Shown: positions 24,566 to 36,500, counted from the first letter of the stretch. The stretch is 42,205 bases of DNA from Peptococcaceae bacterium BRH_c4b (GCA_000961595.1 LADO01000030.1:1-42205); one strand, 5' to 3'. Numbers and translations are program-made. The notes: generated from the sequence alone by a model not told the origin.

Positions 24566-24874
24566 TTAAAGTTTAATTTCGATATCCACACCGGCTGGTA
24601 GATCCAGACGCATTAAGGCGTCCACGGTTTTTGGAGTGGGCTCAAGGATGTCGATAAGGCGCTTATGTGTCCTCATTTCGAACTGCTCCCGGGAGTCCTT
24701 ATTTACGTGGGGTGAACGCAATATAGTGTAAATATTCTTTTCAGTAGGCAGTGGTATAGGCCCGGCTACTGAAGCCCCGGTCCTTTTTGCCGTATCCACT
24801 ATTTTTTGTGCCGACTGGTCCAGCATATTGTGATCATACGCTTTCAGTCGAATTCTTATTTTTTGACTCTTCAA
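24566..24874 (-). CDS. rpsJ: 30S ribosomal protein S10
   Basis: The 102-residue protein begins [20 protein letters not shown] and contains [20 protein letters not shown] and [12 protein letters not shown], diagnostic of S10 (also known as NusE, a partner in NusB antitermination). It starts with TTG about 10 bases after GGGAGG. It opens the S10 block and is preceded by a structured leader behind tuf. Confidence 0.97.
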   Translation of the reverse strand: MKSQKIRIRLKAYDHNMLDQSAQKIVDTAKRTGASVAGPIPLPTEKNIYTILRSPHVNKDSREQFEMRTHKRLIDILEPTPKTVDALMRLDLPAGVDIEIKL

Positions 24875-24932
24875 TCCTCATTAACCTCCCTTCGCCGTCA
24901 AACAAATCTCAGAGGCAAGCGATCATACTGAG

Positions 24933-24960
24933 GCGGGAGGCGAAAATGTTCCGCTCCCGC
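24933..24960 (-). promoter_or_regulatory. GC-rich leader hairpin upstream of rpsJ
   Basis: GCGGGAG (24933-24939) pairs perfectly with CTCCCGC (24954-24960) around a 14-base loop, between the tuf-rpsJ terminator-like hairpin and the rpsJ start. A weaker CTCAG/CTGAG stem follows it in the transcript. It may belong to an S10-operon leader. Confidence 0.4.
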
Positions 24961-24976
24961 TGGTATTTACCCTTGT

Positions 24977-25022
24977 AAAACCCGCAGGCCCCCTTCAGTT
25001 GGAAGGTCCCCTGACGACGGGT
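24977..25022 (-). terminator. Terminator-like compound hairpin between tuf and rpsJ
   Basis: On the minus strand ACCCG, CAGG and CCTTC pair in turn with GAAGG, CCTG and CGGGT (segments within 24980-25022), with small internal loops, and TTTT follows. It lies about 50 bases after the tuf stop codon. It could be a partial terminator that sets expression of the S10 block relative to the str genes. Confidence 0.5.
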
Positions 25023-25070
25023 CTCTCACTTGCTGATAGTTTACAACCAGACAAGCGCATCTTTAAATTG

Positions 25071-26276
25071 CTAAGCAATAATAATCGATGTAACCACACC
25101 GGCGCCCACAGTACGGCCGCCCTCGCGGATGGCGAAGCGCAGTCCTTCTTCTATGGCGATGGGGGTTATGAGTTTTACGTTGATGCGGATGTTATCTCCG
25201 GGCATCACCATTTCCACTCCCTCGGGCAGTTCGGCTACGCCGGTAACGTCGGTGGTCCTGAAGTAGAACTGCGGGCGGTAGCCGTTAAAGAACGGTGTGT
25301 GCCGGCCACCCTCTTCCTTGGTCAGTACGTATATTTCAGCGTTGAAATGGGTGTGCGGTTTGATGCTGCCGGGTTTCGCCAATACTTGACCGCGCTCAAT
25401 TTCTTTACGGTCTACGCCCCTTAAGAGGCAGCCCACGTTGTCTCCCGCTTCGCCGCGGTCCAGCAGTTTACGGAACATTTCTACTCCGGTTACCACGGTC
25501 TTACGCGGTTTCTCCTGCAGACCTACTATTTCTATTTCTTCGCCCACTTTGACGGCGCCCCGCTCGATTCTGCCGGTGGCTACTGTGCCGCGCCCGGTGA
25601 TGCTGAATACGTCTTCTACGGGCATAAGGAAGGGTTTGTCTAAGGCGCGCACCGGTGTGGGTACGTAGCTGTCTACTGCGTCCATCAGTTCCCAGATGCT
25701 CTTGCACCATTCGCATTCCTTTTTGCCACAGCCGCATTCCAGCGCTTTTAAGGCTGAGCCGGTGATGATGGGTATGTCGTCGCCGGGAAATTCGTATATG
25801 GACAGTAGTTCTCTTACTTCCATGTCTACCAGTTCCAATAGTTCGGGGTCGTCTACCATATCAGCTTTGTTCAGGTATACTACGATGTAGGGTACGCCTA
25901 CCTGACGGGCCAGCAGAATGTGCTCACGAGTCTGGGGCATGGGGCCGTCTGCCGCCGATACCACCAGTATAGCTCCGTCCATCTGGGCTGCGCCGGTGAT
26001 CATGTTCTTTACGTAGTCCGCGTGGCCGGGGCAGTCCACGTGGGCATAGTGCCTGTTGTTCGTTTCGTATTCCACGTGGGCGGTGTTGATGGTTATGCCG
26101 CGCTCACGTTCTTCCGGGGCGTTGTCGATTTCATCGTATTTTTTTACCGATGCTTGACCCACGGTGGACAGCACTACGGTTATGGCCGCCGTAAGGGTTG
26201 TCTTGCCATGGTCTACGTGCCCAATGGTCCCAATGTTTACGTGCGGTTTGTTGCGCTCAAACTTTGCCTTTCCCAT
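25071..26276 (-). CDS. tuf: Elongation factor Tu (complete copy)
   Basis: The 401-residue GTPase delivers aminoacyl-tRNA to the ribosome. It has GHVDHGKT (19-26), RGIT with the switch I threonine (59-62), DCPGH (81-85), NKAD (136-139) and SALK (174-177). Directly after SALK-ALE there is a four-cysteine insert, [11 protein letters not shown] (C181, C183, C188, C191), not found in E. coli EF-Tu. Domains 2 and 3 are normal ([43 protein letters not shown]). The frame extends to 26318, but the ATG at 26276 behind AGGAGA is the family start. It is nearly identical to the partial copy at the right edge. Confidence 0.98.
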   Translation of the reverse strand: MGKAKFERNKPHVNIGTIGHVDHGKTTLTAAITVVLSTVGQASVKKYDEIDNAPEERERGITINTAHVEYETNNRHYAHVDCPGHADYVKNMITGAAQMDGAILVVSAADGPMPQTREHILLARQVGVPYIVVYLNKADMVDDPELLELVDMEVRELLSIYEFPGDDIPIITGSALKALECGCGKKECEWCKSIWELMDAVDSYVPTPVRALDKPFLMPVEDVFSITGRGTVATGRIERGAVKVGEEIEIVGLQEKPRKTVVTGVEMFRKLLDRGEAGDNVGCLLRGVDRKEIERGQVLAKPGSIKPHTHFNAEIYVLTKEEGGRHTPFFNGYRPQFYFRTTDVTGVAELPEGVEMVMPGDNIRINVKLITPIAIEEGLRFAIREGGRTVGAGVVTSIIIA

Positions 26277-26312
26277 TTGTAATTTCTCCTGCCTTTCTAA
26301 TTTAAAAATAAG

Positions 26313-26386
26313 GTCCAAGGTCTAATGTCTAATGTCTAAGGTCCCTGTTCTCATTGACTTTTGACTTTTGACTTTCGACTTAGTCT
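26313..26386. repeat. Heptamer element A3, between tuf and fusA
   Basis: Left arm: GTCCAAG, GTCTAAT, GTCTAAT, GTCTAAG, GTCCCTG (26313-26347). Spacer: four bases. Right arm: CATTGAC, TTTTGAC, TTTTGAC, TTTCGAC, TTAGTCT (26352-26386). The right arm directly abuts the fusA stop codon. It has the same orientation as the copies at 6045 and 38358. Confidence 0.75.
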
Positions 26387-28462
26387 TTAACCGTGGCGGC
26401 GGGCAATAATGCCTTCGGCGATATTTTGGGGCACCTCAACATAATGGCTGAACTGCATGGTATAAGTACCCCGCCCCTGAGTCCGCGAACGAAGGTCGGT
26501 GGCATAACCGAACATTTCCGCCAGTGGTACAATAGAGTGTATAATCTGGGTATTGCCCCTGGGTTCCATTTCCTCAATACGCCCCCGGCGGGAGTTTAAA
26601 TCCCCGATAACGTCACCCATGTACTCATCAAGAACAACAACTTCCACCTTCACTACCGGCTCCAGCAGCACCGTCCCGGACTTTGCGGCGGCACTTTTAA
26701 AGCCAATGGAACCGGCTATCTTAAAGGCCATTTCAGAGGAGTCAACCTCGTGGTAGGAACCGTCAAGCAGGGTTACCTTAATATCTATCATGGGATAACC
26801 GGCCAGCACCCCGTTTTCCATAGCTTCCTTAATACCCGAGTCCACCGCCGGGATATATTCCCTGGGAATAACCCCGCCCACAATTTTATTTAAAAATTCA
26901 TACCCTGCCCCATGTTCCGCAGGCTCCACTTCCAGCACCACGTGCCCGTACTGGCCGCGGCCCCCAGACTGGCGCACAAATTTTCCTTCAGCTTTGGCCT
27001 TGCCCCGGATGGTCTCCCTGTAGGCTACCTGAGGACGTCCCACATTGGCCTCCACCTTAAATTCTCTTAATAGTCTGTCTACAATTATTTCCAAATGCAG
27101 CTCGCCCATACCCGAAATAATGGTTTGCCCTGTCTCAGTGTCGGTATGCATCTTAAAAGTGGGATCTTCATCACTTAACTTAGCCAGCGCAATGCCCATT
27201 TTATCCTGATCGGCCTTGGTTATTGGCTCGATGGCCACGGAAATAACCGGGTCGGGAAATTCCATAGACTCCAAAATAATAGGTAACTTTTCATCGCACA
27301 AGGTATCTCCGGTGCTTGTATCCCGCAGCCCCACTGCGGAAGCAATATCCCCGGTATAAACCTGGCCTATTTCTTCACGGTGATTGGCATGCATTTTCAA
27401 TATCCGGCCTACCCTCTCCCGCTTGCTTTTAGTGGAATTGTACACATATGAGCCGGAAGAAAGGGTACCTGAATACACCCTGAAAAATGTAAGTTTACCC
27501 ACATAAGGGTCAGCCATAATCTTAAAAGCCAGAGCAGAAAAAGGCTGATCGTCGCCTGCCGGGCGGATATCTTCGGTGCCGGTAGCCGGGTTGATCCCCT
27601 TGATGGGGGGAACGTCAGTAGGCGCCGGAAGGAAATTCACTATAGCGTCAAGTAACGGCTGCACTCCTTTGTTTTTAAAGGAGGAGCCGCACAGCACCGG
27701 TATCATTTTGACCGACAGGGTAGCCGCGCGAAGGCCTCTTTTTATTTCCTCCACGGTCAGCTCTTCGCCTTCGAGGTATTTAAGCATCAATTCCTCATCA
27801 GCTTCGGCAGCAGCTTCAATAAGTTTTTCCCTGTGCTCCGCCACCAGTTTCAGCATGTCTTCGGGTATGTCGGCAACATCGCTCTTGGTACCCAAATCGT
27901 CGGTGTACATGACGGATTTTTCCATGATCAGATCAATAATGCCCTTAAATTTTTCTTCACTGCCAACGGGTAGTTGCAGTGCCACGGGATTGGCGCCCAA
28001 ACGTTCCCGGATCATATTCATGCCCCTGAAAAAGTCTGCGCCAACCCGGTCCATTTTATTTATATAGGCTATTCTTGGTACACCATATTTATCTGCCTGC
28101 CGCCAGACCGTTTCGGACTGGGGCTCTACTCCTCCTACAGAGCAAAAGACTGCAACTGCGCCGTCAAGTACCCTAAGAGAGCGCTCTACTTCCACTGTGA
28201 AGTCCACGTGCCCTGGCGTGTCGATGATGTTTATGCAATGGTCACCCCACTGACAGGTGGTAGCAGCAGAGGTTATGGTAATTCCCCGCTCCTGCTCCTG
28301 CACCATCCAGTCCATGGTGGCCGCACCGTCGTGGACCTCTCCTATCTTATGAACCCTTCCTGTGTAAAACAGTATACGTTCGGTGGTGGTGGTCTTGCCG
28401 GCGTCTATGTGAGCCATGATGCCTATATTGCGTGTTTTCTCTAACGGAAATTGCCGCGCCAT
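26387..28462 (-). CDS. fusA: Elongation factor G
   Basis: The 691-residue GTPase drives translocation. It has [15 protein letters not shown] (17-31), [11 protein letters not shown] (switch I), DTPGHVDFT and [10 protein letters not shown], then the domain 2 to 5 hallmarks [18 protein letters not shown] and [14 protein letters not shown]. The frame extends to 28483; the ATG at 28462, behind AAGGGGGAAG, is the family start. It lies 14 bases after rpsG and its stop codon touches a heptamer element. Confidence 0.98.
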   Translation of the reverse strand: MARQFPLEKTRNIGIMAHIDAGKTTTTERILFYTGRVHKIGEVHDGAATMDWMVQEQERGITITSAATTCQWGDHCINIIDTPGHVDFTVEVERSLRVLDGAVAVFCSVGGVEPQSETVWRQADKYGVPRIAYINKMDRVGADFFRGMNMIRERLGANPVALQLPVGSEEKFKGIIDLIMEKSVMYTDDLGTKSDVADIPEDMLKLVAEHREKLIEAAAEADEELMLKYLEGEELTVEEIKRGLRAATLSVKMIPVLCGSSFKNKGVQPLLDAIVNFLPAPTDVPPIKGINPATGTEDIRPAGDDQPFSALAFKIMADPYVGKLTFFRVYSGTLSSGSYVYNSTKSKRERVGRILKMHANHREEIGQVYTGDIASAVGLRDTSTGDTLCDEKLPIILESMEFPDPVISVAIEPITKADQDKMGIALAKLSDEDPTFKMHTDTETGQTIISGMGELHLEIIVDRLLREFKVEANVGRPQVAYRETIRGKAKAEGKFVRQSGGRGQYGHVVLEVEPAEHGAGYEFLNKIVGGVIPREYIPAVDSGIKEAMENGVLAGYPMIDIKVTLLDGSYHEVDSSEMAFKIAGSIGFKSAAAKSGTVLLEPVVKVEVVVLDEYMGDVIGDLNSRRGRIEEMEPRGNTQIIHSIVPLAEMFGYATDLRSRTQGRGTYTMQFSHYVEVPQNIAEGIIARRHG

Positions 28463-28476
28463 CAAGACTTCCCCCT

Positions 28477-28947
28477 TTACCACCTGTAATGCGCGAACGC
28501 CTTGTTTGCCTCAGCCATCTTATGGGTGTCTTCCCGTTTTTTGACTGTTGCGCCGGTACTATTGGCAGCATCCATAATTTCGGCGGCAAGTTTCTCCTGC
28601 ATGCTCTTGCCACCCCGGGCCCTGGCATAATTGGTCAGCCATCTGATACCAAGTGTCTGCCGCCTTTCATGGCGGACTTCAATGGGAACCTGGTAGTTGG
28701 CGCCACCAACCCGGCGGGCCTTTACTTCCAGCACGGGCATAACATTTTTCATGGCCTGCTCGAATACCTCAACGGGGCTTTTACCCGTTTTGTCCTGGAT
28801 AATGTCAAATGCGCCGTAAAAAATTTTTTCCGCTGTTCCTTTTTTACCGTCCAGCATAATCTGATTGATCATTTTAGTGATCACTTTGTTGTTATATACG
28901 GGATCCGGCAAAATTTCTGTTTTGGGCCGCGAACCTCTTCTGGGCAC
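28477..28947 (-). CDS. rpsG: 30S ribosomal protein S7
   Basis: The 156-residue protein begins [19 protein letters not shown] and contains [40 protein letters not shown] and the C-terminal [21 protein letters not shown]7 nucleates the 30S head and is the str-operon repressor in E. coli. It starts with GTG behind GGGGGG. A 171-base spacer separates it from rpsL. Confidence 0.97.
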   Translation of the reverse strand: MPRRGSRPKTEILPDPVYNNKVITKMINQIMLDGKKGTAEKIFYGAFDIIQDKTGKSPVEVFEQAMKNVMPVLEVKARRVGGANYQVPIEVRHERRQTLGIRWLTNYARARGGKSMQEKLAAEIMDAANSTGATVKKREDTHKMAEANKAFAHYRW

Positions 28948-29118
28948 ATATATCCCCCCTTTGCATCAGTAATAGCCCTTATACAGGGCGTTTAAGCGTA
29001 CTATTTTAATTTATACCAGATACACACAGGTAAATATTGCGGTAATAGGTATTTTCCCCGGAACGGCATGTTTTCATCCTTTACCGTCAGTGTGCCCGGT
29101 TAAAAATTTGATAGCCGT

Positions 29119-29493
29119 TTATTTTTTGGGACGTTTGGTGCCGTACTTGGAACGGCTGCGGTTTCTATTCTGGACTCCGGCTGAATCAAGAGCCCCTCTT
29201 ACAATATGATACCTTACACCAGGTAGATCCTTTACCCTGCCACCACGAACCAGAACCACCGAGTGCTCTTGCAAGTTATGTCCTATACCTGGAATATAGG
29301 AGGTAACCTCGATGCCGTTGGTAAGCCTGACCCTCGCAACCTTACGCAGGGCGGAGTTTGGTTTTTTTGGTGTAGTAGTGTAAACCCTGGTACAAACACC
29401 TCTTTTTTGCGGACACTCTTTGAGTGCGGGTGCTGAAGATTTTTTCAGCAATTCCTCTCTGCCCTTGCGGATTAATTGGTTTATCGTGGGCAT
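29119..29493 (-). CDS. rpsL: 30S ribosomal protein S12
   Basis: The 124-residue protein begins [20 protein letters not shown] and contains [20 protein letters not shown] with SALRKVARV, and [17 protein letters not shown]. Both lysine positions tied to streptomycin sensitivity are unchanged. The frame extends to 29604; the ATG at 29493 gives the family start and is about ten bases after GGAGG (an ATG two codons earlier at 29499 is closer to it). Confidence 0.97.
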   Translation of the reverse strand: MPTINQLIRKGREELLKKSSAPALKECPQKRGVCTRVYTTTPKKPNSALRKVARVRLTNGIEVTSYIPGIGHNLQEHSVVLVRGGRVKDLPGVRYHIVRGALDSAGVQNRNRSRSKYGTKRPKK

Positions 29494-29536
29494 TTGCATA
29501 CACCTCCTTCCTGAAAAATACCTGCAAATTAAATTT

Positions 29537-29567
29537 CCGCTCCGGCGGCTTAAAAAAGCCGGAGCGG
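29537..29567 (-). other. Perfect 10-bp hairpin between rplGB and rpsL
   Basis: CCGCTCCGGC (29537-29546) pairs perfectly with GCCGGAGCGG (29558-29567). On the minus strand the loop begins with TTTTTT. It starts seven bases after the rplGB stop codon. The T-run is in the loop rather than after the stem, so it is an mRNA structure or processing site more than a classical terminator. Confidence 0.5.
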
Positions 29568-29573
29568 TTAACA

Positions 29574-29825
29574 TCAGTCCTCCAATACCGCCGCTGAGGC
29601 ACAACCAACCTCAATGCCACAGGCTTTACCTAAAATCAGCATGGTTTCTACCTCTATTACTTCCACGCCTTTAGTTTTGCAACTCCTGATGATCGGGTCT
29701 ATAACGTGTCGCTCGGCGTTACCGGCTATAAAAACTGCCTTTGCCTGCCCCCGCTCAATCGACTTTATCGTCTGTTTAGACCCAATAGTTTTCTTGCGGG
29801 CCTTCAACAGCCGCTCATAAGGCAT
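29574..29825 (-). CDS. rplGB: L7Ae-family K-turn RNA-binding protein (RplGB/YbxF-like)
   Basis: The 83-residue protein belongs to the L7Ae/L30e fold: [20 protein letters not shown] at the N-terminus with the RNA-contacting G-K/Q-T segment, then [20 protein letters not shown] and the C-terminal [14 protein letters not shown]. Bacillus YbxF binds K-turns, and the gene precedes rpsL in many Firmicutes. The frame extends to 29882, but the ATG at 29825 behind GGAGGTG is the family start. Role in the ribosome is not established. Confidence 0.92.
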   Translation of the reverse strand: MPYERLLKARKKTIGSKQTIKSIERGQAKAVFIAGNAERHVIDPIIRSCKTKGVEVIEVETMLILGKACGIEVGCASAAVLED

Positions 29826-29904
29826 CCTGCAGACACCTCCGTAAAACCAGACACTTTTGTATATTAGCACCAACAACACCAAATGTCAACATAGTATCCC
29901 CGTA

Positions 29905-32900
29905 TTATTTACGGACAACAGTTTCATCACTATACAGGTACTCTTCCCCGGTATAATCGGTGTCGTCCATATTATAGTCACTTGCAGCATGCCCTGCTAT
30001 ATCACCGGTGTTATCTATGTTATCCATCAGTTCTATATTGCGGTAGCGGCTCATGCCCGTTCCTGCCGGCACCAATTTACCAATGATCACGTTTTCTTTG
30101 AGGCCCAGCAAGGGATCCATTTTGCCCTTAATGGCTGCCTCAGTCAACACCCGTGTGGTTTCCTGGAACGATGCCGCCGACAGGAAGGAGTCAGTGGCCA
30201 GAGATGCCTTAGTTATCCCCAGGAGAACGGATTTCTCTTCGGCCGGTTGTCCCCCGGCGGCCTGCGCAGCCTGGTTCTCGGCTTCCAGCTCGAATATATC
30301 CACCAGGCTTCCCGGCAATAAATTGGTATCACCAGCGTCCTCTATTTTAACTTTACGCAGCATCTGTCTGATCATTACCTCGATATGCTTATCGTTGATA
30401 TCTACACCCTGTAACCGGTAAACCCGCTGCACCTCCTGCAAAAGGTAAATCTGGACTCCCCGGGGCCCCTTTATTTTCAAGAGATCGTGGGGGTTAACCG
30501 AACCCTCGGTGAGTTCGTCACCGGCCTCCACCCGGGCTTTGTCCTTTATCTTGACGCGGGCGCCATAGGGAACCTGATACAAAGTTTTTTCACCATCATC
30601 ACTGGTAGTTTCTATCTCACGCCGTCCTTTTACTTCCCTGACTTCCGCCACACCATAATTTTCTGCGATAACCGCCTGTCCTTTGGGCCTGCGGGCCTCA
30701 AAGAGTTCTTCCACCCTGGGCAGACCCTGGGTGATATCATCCCCGGCCACACCCCCGGTGTGGAATGTACGCATGGTAAGCTGGGTGCCGGGTTCGCCGA
30801 TGGACTGGGCAGCGATTATACCCACAGCCTCGCCGATATCCACCGTTCCTCCGGTAGCCAGATTTCTTCCGTAACAGTTCCGGCAGACTCCGTAGCGACT
30901 TTTGCAGGTCAGTACCGAACGAATTCTTATTTTTTTGATACCAGCTTCTATAATTCTGCTGGCCTCATATCCCGAAGCCCTGTCATTAGTAATTATCTTG
31001 CCTTTTGGCACTATAACTTCCCCGGTTTCCGGGTGTACAATATCTTCCAGGGCCGCACGGCCAATAATTCTATCTATCAGCTTTTCAATTACTTCGGTGC
31101 CGTCCTTTATTTCCTCGACTTCTATGCCCTCTTCGGTACCACAATCTATTTCCCTGACGATCACATCCTGGGCTACATCCACCAGGCGGCGGGTAAGATA
31201 ACCCGAGTCGGCGGTGCGGAGAGCGGTGTCGGCCAGACCCTTGCGGGCACCGTGAGTGGAAATAAAGTATTCCAGAACGGTCAGGCCTTCCCGGAAGTTG
31301 GCCTTGATGGGTAAGTCAATAATCCGGCCGGAGGGGTCAGCCATTAATCCCCTCATCCCCGCCAACTGGCGAATCTGCTGCTTATTACCCCGGGCACCCG
31401 AGTTGGCCATCATATATACCGGATTAAACTTATCCAGAGTTTCCATCAACGCTTCAGTTACCTGCTCCGTGGCATCGTTCCAAAGAGCTATGACCTTGCG
31501 GTAGCGCTCATCTTCGGTAGTTAAGCCACGGCGGTAATTCTGCTCGACCTTTTCTACCTCTAGTTCTGTACGGGCCAGTATATCTTTTTTCTGGGGAGGA
31601 ATTATTATATCCGTCAGGCCGATGGTCACTCCGGCTCTGCTGGCGTAATGAAAGCCTAATTTTTTGAAGCCGTCCAGCAGTGCTCCGGTGGCAGAAAGCC
31701 CCAGTTCGTTGTAACACTCATCTACGATTTTGCTTAAAGCCTTTTTATCCGCCACCAGGTTTTTATAACCCAGCCTGGAGGGCATGACTTCATTGAATAT
31801 AATCCTGCCCACGGTGGTTTCCAGTCGCTCACCGTTATATCTGACTTTTATCCTGGCGTGCAGGCTAATAGCCTTATTTTCATAGGCTACGATGGCATCT
31901 TCTTGATCACTGAATAACTTGCCTTCGCCGAGTTCCCCTTCCTTTTCCATGGTCAGATAGTAACAACCCAGCACCATATCCTGGGTAGGCACGGCCACCG
32001 GCCGGCCATCCTTGGGGTTCAAAATGTTATGCGACGAAAGCATTAACAACCTCGCCTCGGATTGAGCCTCGGTGGAAAGGGGCACGTGCACCGCCATCTG
32101 GTCACCGTCAAAATCGGCGTTATAGGCTGTACAAACCATGGGGTGAATCTGAATGGCCTTTCCGTCCACCAGCACCGGCTCAAAAGCCTGAATACCCAGC
32201 CTATGCAGGGTTGGCGCCCGGTTCAGCAATACAGGGTGCTGGCTGATTACATCTTCCAGAACATCCCACACCTCCGGCCTGACCCTTTCCACCATCCGCT
32301 TGGCGCTTTTGATGTTATGGGCATAACCGTCGTTTACCAGTCTCTTCATCACAAAGGGTTTGAATAGTTCCAGGGCCATTTCTTTGGGCAGGCCGCACTG
32401 GTGCATCTGCAGCGTTGGGCCGACCACAATAACCGATCTGCCGGAATAGTCCACCCTTTTACCCAGCAGGTTCTGACGAAAGCGTCCTTGTTTTCCTTTA
32501 AGCATGTCGCTTAAAGATTTTAAGGGTCTGTTGCCGGGACCGGTTACCGGTCTTCCCCGGCGTCCGTTGTCAATCAGGGCGTCCACGGCTTCCTGCAACA
32601 TTCTCTTTTCATTGCGCACAATAATATCCGGAGCTCCAAGATCAAGAAGCCTTTTCAGCCTATTGTTACGGTTGATTACCCGCCTGTAGAGATCGTTCAG
32701 ATCTGAAGTGGCAAACCTGCCGCCGTCCAGTTGTACCATGGGTCGCAGTTCCGGCGGTATTACAGGAATGACATCCATAATCATCCATTTCGGCCGGTTG
32801 CCCGAGGTACGAAAAGCCTCAACCACTTCCAGCCGCCGGATAGCCCTGATTTTGCGCTGGCCGGTGACCTCCCGGAGTTCCTGACGCAAATCCCTGTTTA

Positions 32901-33459
32901 GCTCTTCAAGATCTATTTCTTCTAAAAGTTTTTTTATAGACTCGGCGCCCATGCCGGCCTTAAAGGCATTGCCGTATTTCTCCCGGTATTCCCTGTACTC
33001 GTTTTCGGTAAGCAGCTGTTTTTTAATTAATCCGGTATCGCCACCGTCGGTCACTATATAGGAAACAAAATATAAAACCTTTTCCAGGGCTCTGGGGGAC
33101 ATATCCAGCAGAAGTCCCATACGGCTAGGTATTCCTTTAAAGTACCATATATGCGACACGGGGGCCGCCAGTACAATATTTCCCAGTCGTTCCCGGCGAA
33201 CTTTGGAGCGAGTAACCTCCACGCCGCAACGGTCACAGATAACACCCTTATAACGAACTCTTTTATATTTCCCGCAGTGACATTCCCAGTCCCTGGTGGG
33301 TCCGAAAATCCTTTCACAAAACAGGCCGTCCCGCTCGGGTTTAAGGGTCCGGTAATTGATGGTTTCAGGCTTCTTAACCTCTCCGCTTGACCATTCCAGT
33401 ATTTGCTCAGGGGATGCCAGGCCAATACGAATACGGTCAAAATTGTTGAGATCCAGCAA
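29905..33459 (-). CDS. rpoC: DNA-directed RNA polymerase subunit beta'
   Basis: The 1184-residue catalytic subunit has the N-terminal zinc site (C60, C62, C75, C78 in [20 protein letters not shown]), the clamp and rudder region, the catalytic NADFDGDQM (447-455, three magnesium-binding aspartates), the trigger-loop region ([20 protein letters not shown]) and a second zinc site ([13 protein letters not shown]). Length fits the Firmicute form, without the large insertion of E. coli beta'. It starts with TTG behind GGGAG, 63 bases after rpoB. Confidence 0.98.
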   Translation of the reverse strand: MLDLNNFDRIRIGLASPEQILEWSSGEVKKPETINYRTLKPERDGLFCERIFGPTRDWECHCGKYKRVRYKGVICDRCGVEVTRSKVRRERLGNIVLAAPVSHIWYFKGIPSRMGLLLDMSPRALEKVLYFVSYIVTDGGDTGLIKKQLLTENEYREYREKYGNAFKAGMGAESIKKLLEEIDLEELNRDLRQELREVTGQRKIRAIRRLEVVEAFRTSGNRPKWMIMDVIPVIPPELRPMVQLDGGRFATSDLNDLYRRVINRNNRLKRLLDLGAPDIIVRNEKRMLQEAVDALIDNGRRGRPVTGPGNRPLKSLSDMLKGKQGRFRQNLLGKRVDYSGRSVIVVGPTLQMHQCGLPKEMALELFKPFVMKRLVNDGYAHNIKSAKRMVERVRPEVWDVLEDVISQHPVLLNRAPTLHRLGIQAFEPVLVDGKAIQIHPMVCTAYNADFDGDQMAVHVPLSTEAQSEARLLMLSSHNILNPKDGRPVAVPTQDMVLGCYYLTMEKEGELGEGKLFSDQEDAIVAYENKAISLHARIKVRYNGERLETTVGRIIFNEVMPSRLGYKNLVADKKALSKIVDECYNELGLSATGALLDGFKKLGFHYASRAGVTIGLTDIIIPPQKKDILARTELEVEKVEQNYRRGLTTEDERYRKVIALWNDATEQVTEALMETLDKFNPVYMMANSGARGNKQQIRQLAGMRGLMADPSGRIIDLPIKANFREGLTVLEYFISTHGARKGLADTALRTADSGYLTRRLVDVAQDVIVREIDCGTEEGIEVEEIKDGTEVIEKLIDRIIGRAALEDIVHPETGEVIVPKGKIITNDRASGYEASRIIEAGIKKIRIRSVLTCKSRYGVCRNCYGRNLATGGTVDIGEAVGIIAAQSIGEPGTQLTMRTFHTGGVAGDDITQGLPRVEELFEARRPKGQAVIAENYGVAEVREVKGRREIETTSDDGEKTLYQVPYGARVKIKDKARVEAGDELTEGSVNPHDLLKIKGPRGVQIYLLQEVQRVYRLQGVDINDKHIEVMIRQMLRKVKIEDAGDTNLLPGSLVDIFELEAENQAAQAAGGQPAEEKSVLLGITKASLATDSFLSAASFQETTRVLTEAAIKGKMDPLLGLKENVIIGKLVPAGTGMSRYRNIELMDNIDNTGDIAGHAASDYNMDDTDYTGEEYLYSDETVVRK

Positions 33460-33522
33460 AGAACCACACTCCCTTAGGATTTATAGACTCTCTTCTTTGG
33501 GCAGTATGAAATTACCCCTCAA

Positions 33523-36500
33523 TCAGCCCGTTTCCTCCTCGTTCAGGTCAAACTCCTCTTCTATTAACTCCTCGGTAATTTCTTCCTCATCCTCGACCTC
33601 GTCGGAGTCATAATCATCTCCCCCGGGAGGCACGCTCTCCTCATGCAAATCCAGTCCTAAATCCTTAGCGGTTTCGTTGATATCTTCCTCAACCTCTTTG
33701 ATTTCTATTTCCTGGTCGTCCTCGGATAGAACCTTTACGTCCAGACCCAGACTTTGCAGTTCCTTGATCAGCACCTTGAATGATTCCGGCACGCCGGGCT
33801 CGGGTACATTCTCTCCTTTTACTATGGCCTCGTATGTTTTCACCCGGCCAACCACATCATCTGATTTGACCGTAAGTATTTCCTGCAGAGTATAAGCGGC
33901 ACCGTACGCCTCCAGGGCCCACACTTCCATTTCTCCGAAGCGCTGCCCGCCGAACTGTGCCTTGCCGCCCAGGGGCTGCTGGGTAACCAGTGAATAGGGG
34001 CCGGTAGAACGGGCATGTATTTTATCATCCACCAGGTGAGCCAGCTTAAGCATATAAACATAACCCACTGTAATGGGATTGTCGTAGGGCTCTCCGGTCC
34101 TCCCGTCATAAAGCTCAATTTTACCATTCCCCGGCAGGCCGGCCTCTTTTAATGAATTGAGTATATCCTCCTCCAGAGCACCGTTAAAAACCGGGGTGGC
34201 CACATGGTAGCCCATGGCATGGGCTGCCCAACCAAGATGGGATTCCAGCACCTGGCCTATATTCATCCTTGAGGGAACTCCCAGCGGATTAAGTACTATT
34301 TCTATTGGGGTTCCATCCGGCAGGAAAGGCATATCCTCCTCGGGCAGTATGCGGGCTATCACACCCTTGTTACCGTGACGCCCGGCCATTTTATCGCCCT
34401 CGGAGATTTTTCTCTTCTGAGCAATATATACCCGAACCAGTTGGTTTACCCCAGGGGGCAATTCATCTCCGTTTTCTCTGGAGAACACTTTAACATCAAC
34501 GATTTTCCCCGATTCCCCGTGAGGAACCCTCAGGGAGGTATCCCGAACCTCCCTGGCCTTTTCACCAAAAATAGCCCGGAGTAAGCGCTCTTCCGCAGTC
34601 AATTCGGTTTCACCCTTGGGAGTAACCTTACCCACCAGTATGTCTCCGGGCCGAACCTCCGCACCAACCCGGATTATTCCCCGGTCATCCAAATCCTTTA
34701 AAATTTCTTCCCCTACGTTGGGAATATCTCTGGTAATTTCCTCGGGACCAAGCTTGGTGTCCCTGGCATCACACTCGTATTCCTCAATATGAATGGAAGT
34801 GAAAAAGTCTTCTTTTACCGCCTTCGCACTTACCAGTATAGCGTCTTCGTAATTATAGCCCTCCCAGGGCATGAATGCCACCAGTATGTTGCGTCCCAGG
34901 GCTAGTTCGCCCTGATCGGTGGACGGACCGTCGGCTATAATCTGCCCGGCCTCAACCCTTTCACCTCTATTTACGATGGGTTTCTGATTGATACAAGTGC
35001 CCTGGTTGGAGCGGGTAAATTTTAAAAGTTTATACGTCTCCAGGTTTCCTTCATCGCTGCGGATGCTGATATCATTAGCGGTAACCCTTTCCACCGTGCC
35101 GTTACTTTTGGAGAGCACCACAACCCCAGAGTCCTTGGCTGCTTTATACTCAATTCCTGTTCCAACCAGTGGAGCCTGAGCCTTTAGCAGGGGGACAGCC
35201 TGACGCTGCATGTTAGCGCCCATAAGGGCACGGTTGGCATCGTCATGCTCCAGGAAGGGTATAAGTGAGGTGGCCACGCTGAATACCTGCTTGGGCGACA
35301 CATCCATATATTCCACCCGATCCGCCGGCACCACCACTATCTCCGGGGAACGGGCATTTACCTTGCTTTCCAGAAAAGCGCCTTCCTCATCCAGCGGAGC
35401 GTTAGCCTGAGCAATGATAATCCCTTCCTCTTCATCCGCCGTCAGATAGACTATCTCGTCAGTAACCTTCCTGGTCTCTTTATTAACCTTGCGATATGGA
35501 GTTTCAATAAAGCCAAAGGAATTTATCCTGGCGTAAGTACTAAGTGAACCGATAAGTCCGATGTTCGGACCTTCAGGGGTCTCAATGGGACACATACGAC
35601 CGTAGTGTGAGTGGTGCACGTCCCTGACTTCAAAACCGGCCCGTTCCCGGCTTAAGCCGCCTGGTCCCAGGGCAGACAGTCTGCGTTTATGGGTCAGTTC
35701 AGCCAGCGGGTTGGTTTGGTCCATAAACTGTGAGAGCTGACTGGAACCAAAAAATTCCTTGATGGCGGCCACAACCGGCCTGATATTAATCAGCACCTGA
35801 GGTGTAATCACATCCACGTCCTGAATGGTCATGCGTTCCCTGACCACCCTCTCCATCCTGGACAGGCCTATCCTAAATTGGTTTTGCAGGAGTTCACCCA
35901 CTGAGCGCAGGCGGCGATTCCCCAGGTGATCGATATCATCCACGGTTCCCTTTAAATCCATTAGTCCGAGCAGGTATTTAACAGTTTCGATGATGTCCAT
36001 GGGAGTCAGGGATCTTATAAATTCCCGGCTTTTCGGGACATATTTGCGTAAATATGGATCATACTCGGTAATGCCGGCGGCAACTCCCGCCTCACCTGCC
36101 GAAGCGGCCATATCTAAAGTTACCACAGTGCCCCGGCGGGTTACAATTTCCCCTGTTTCCGGAAGTACTACATCATTTTCCAGGGGCTCGTCGGAATATT
36201 TGTATAGTACGCCGTGTTTTATTTTCTTCTGTATTTTGTAGCGGCCTACATTGGCCAGGTCATATCTCTTGGGATCAAAAAATAAAGTTTCCAATAAGGA
36301 TCTGGCGCTCTCTACCGTAGGAGGCTCACCGGGGCGAAGCTTTTTGTAAATCTCTACCAGTGCCTCTTCTTCCGAATCGGTATTATCCCGGGTAAGAGTT
36401 TCCTGGATATGCTTGTTCTCATCCAACAAATCAATAATCATGCCGTTGGAACCGTAACCCAGCGCTCTGATCAATACTGTAACCGGTATTTTACGGGTGC

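Noticed and set aside
28948-29118. Promoter for rpsG in the rpsL-rpsG spacer (TGGTATAAA extended -10)
   Set aside because: There is no matching -35 element, and the AT-rich spacer makes chance matches likely.
30487-31314. Plus-strand ORF of 275 codons antisense to rpoC
   Set aside because: It lies entirely within rpoC on the other strand, resembles no family, and has no ribosome binding site.
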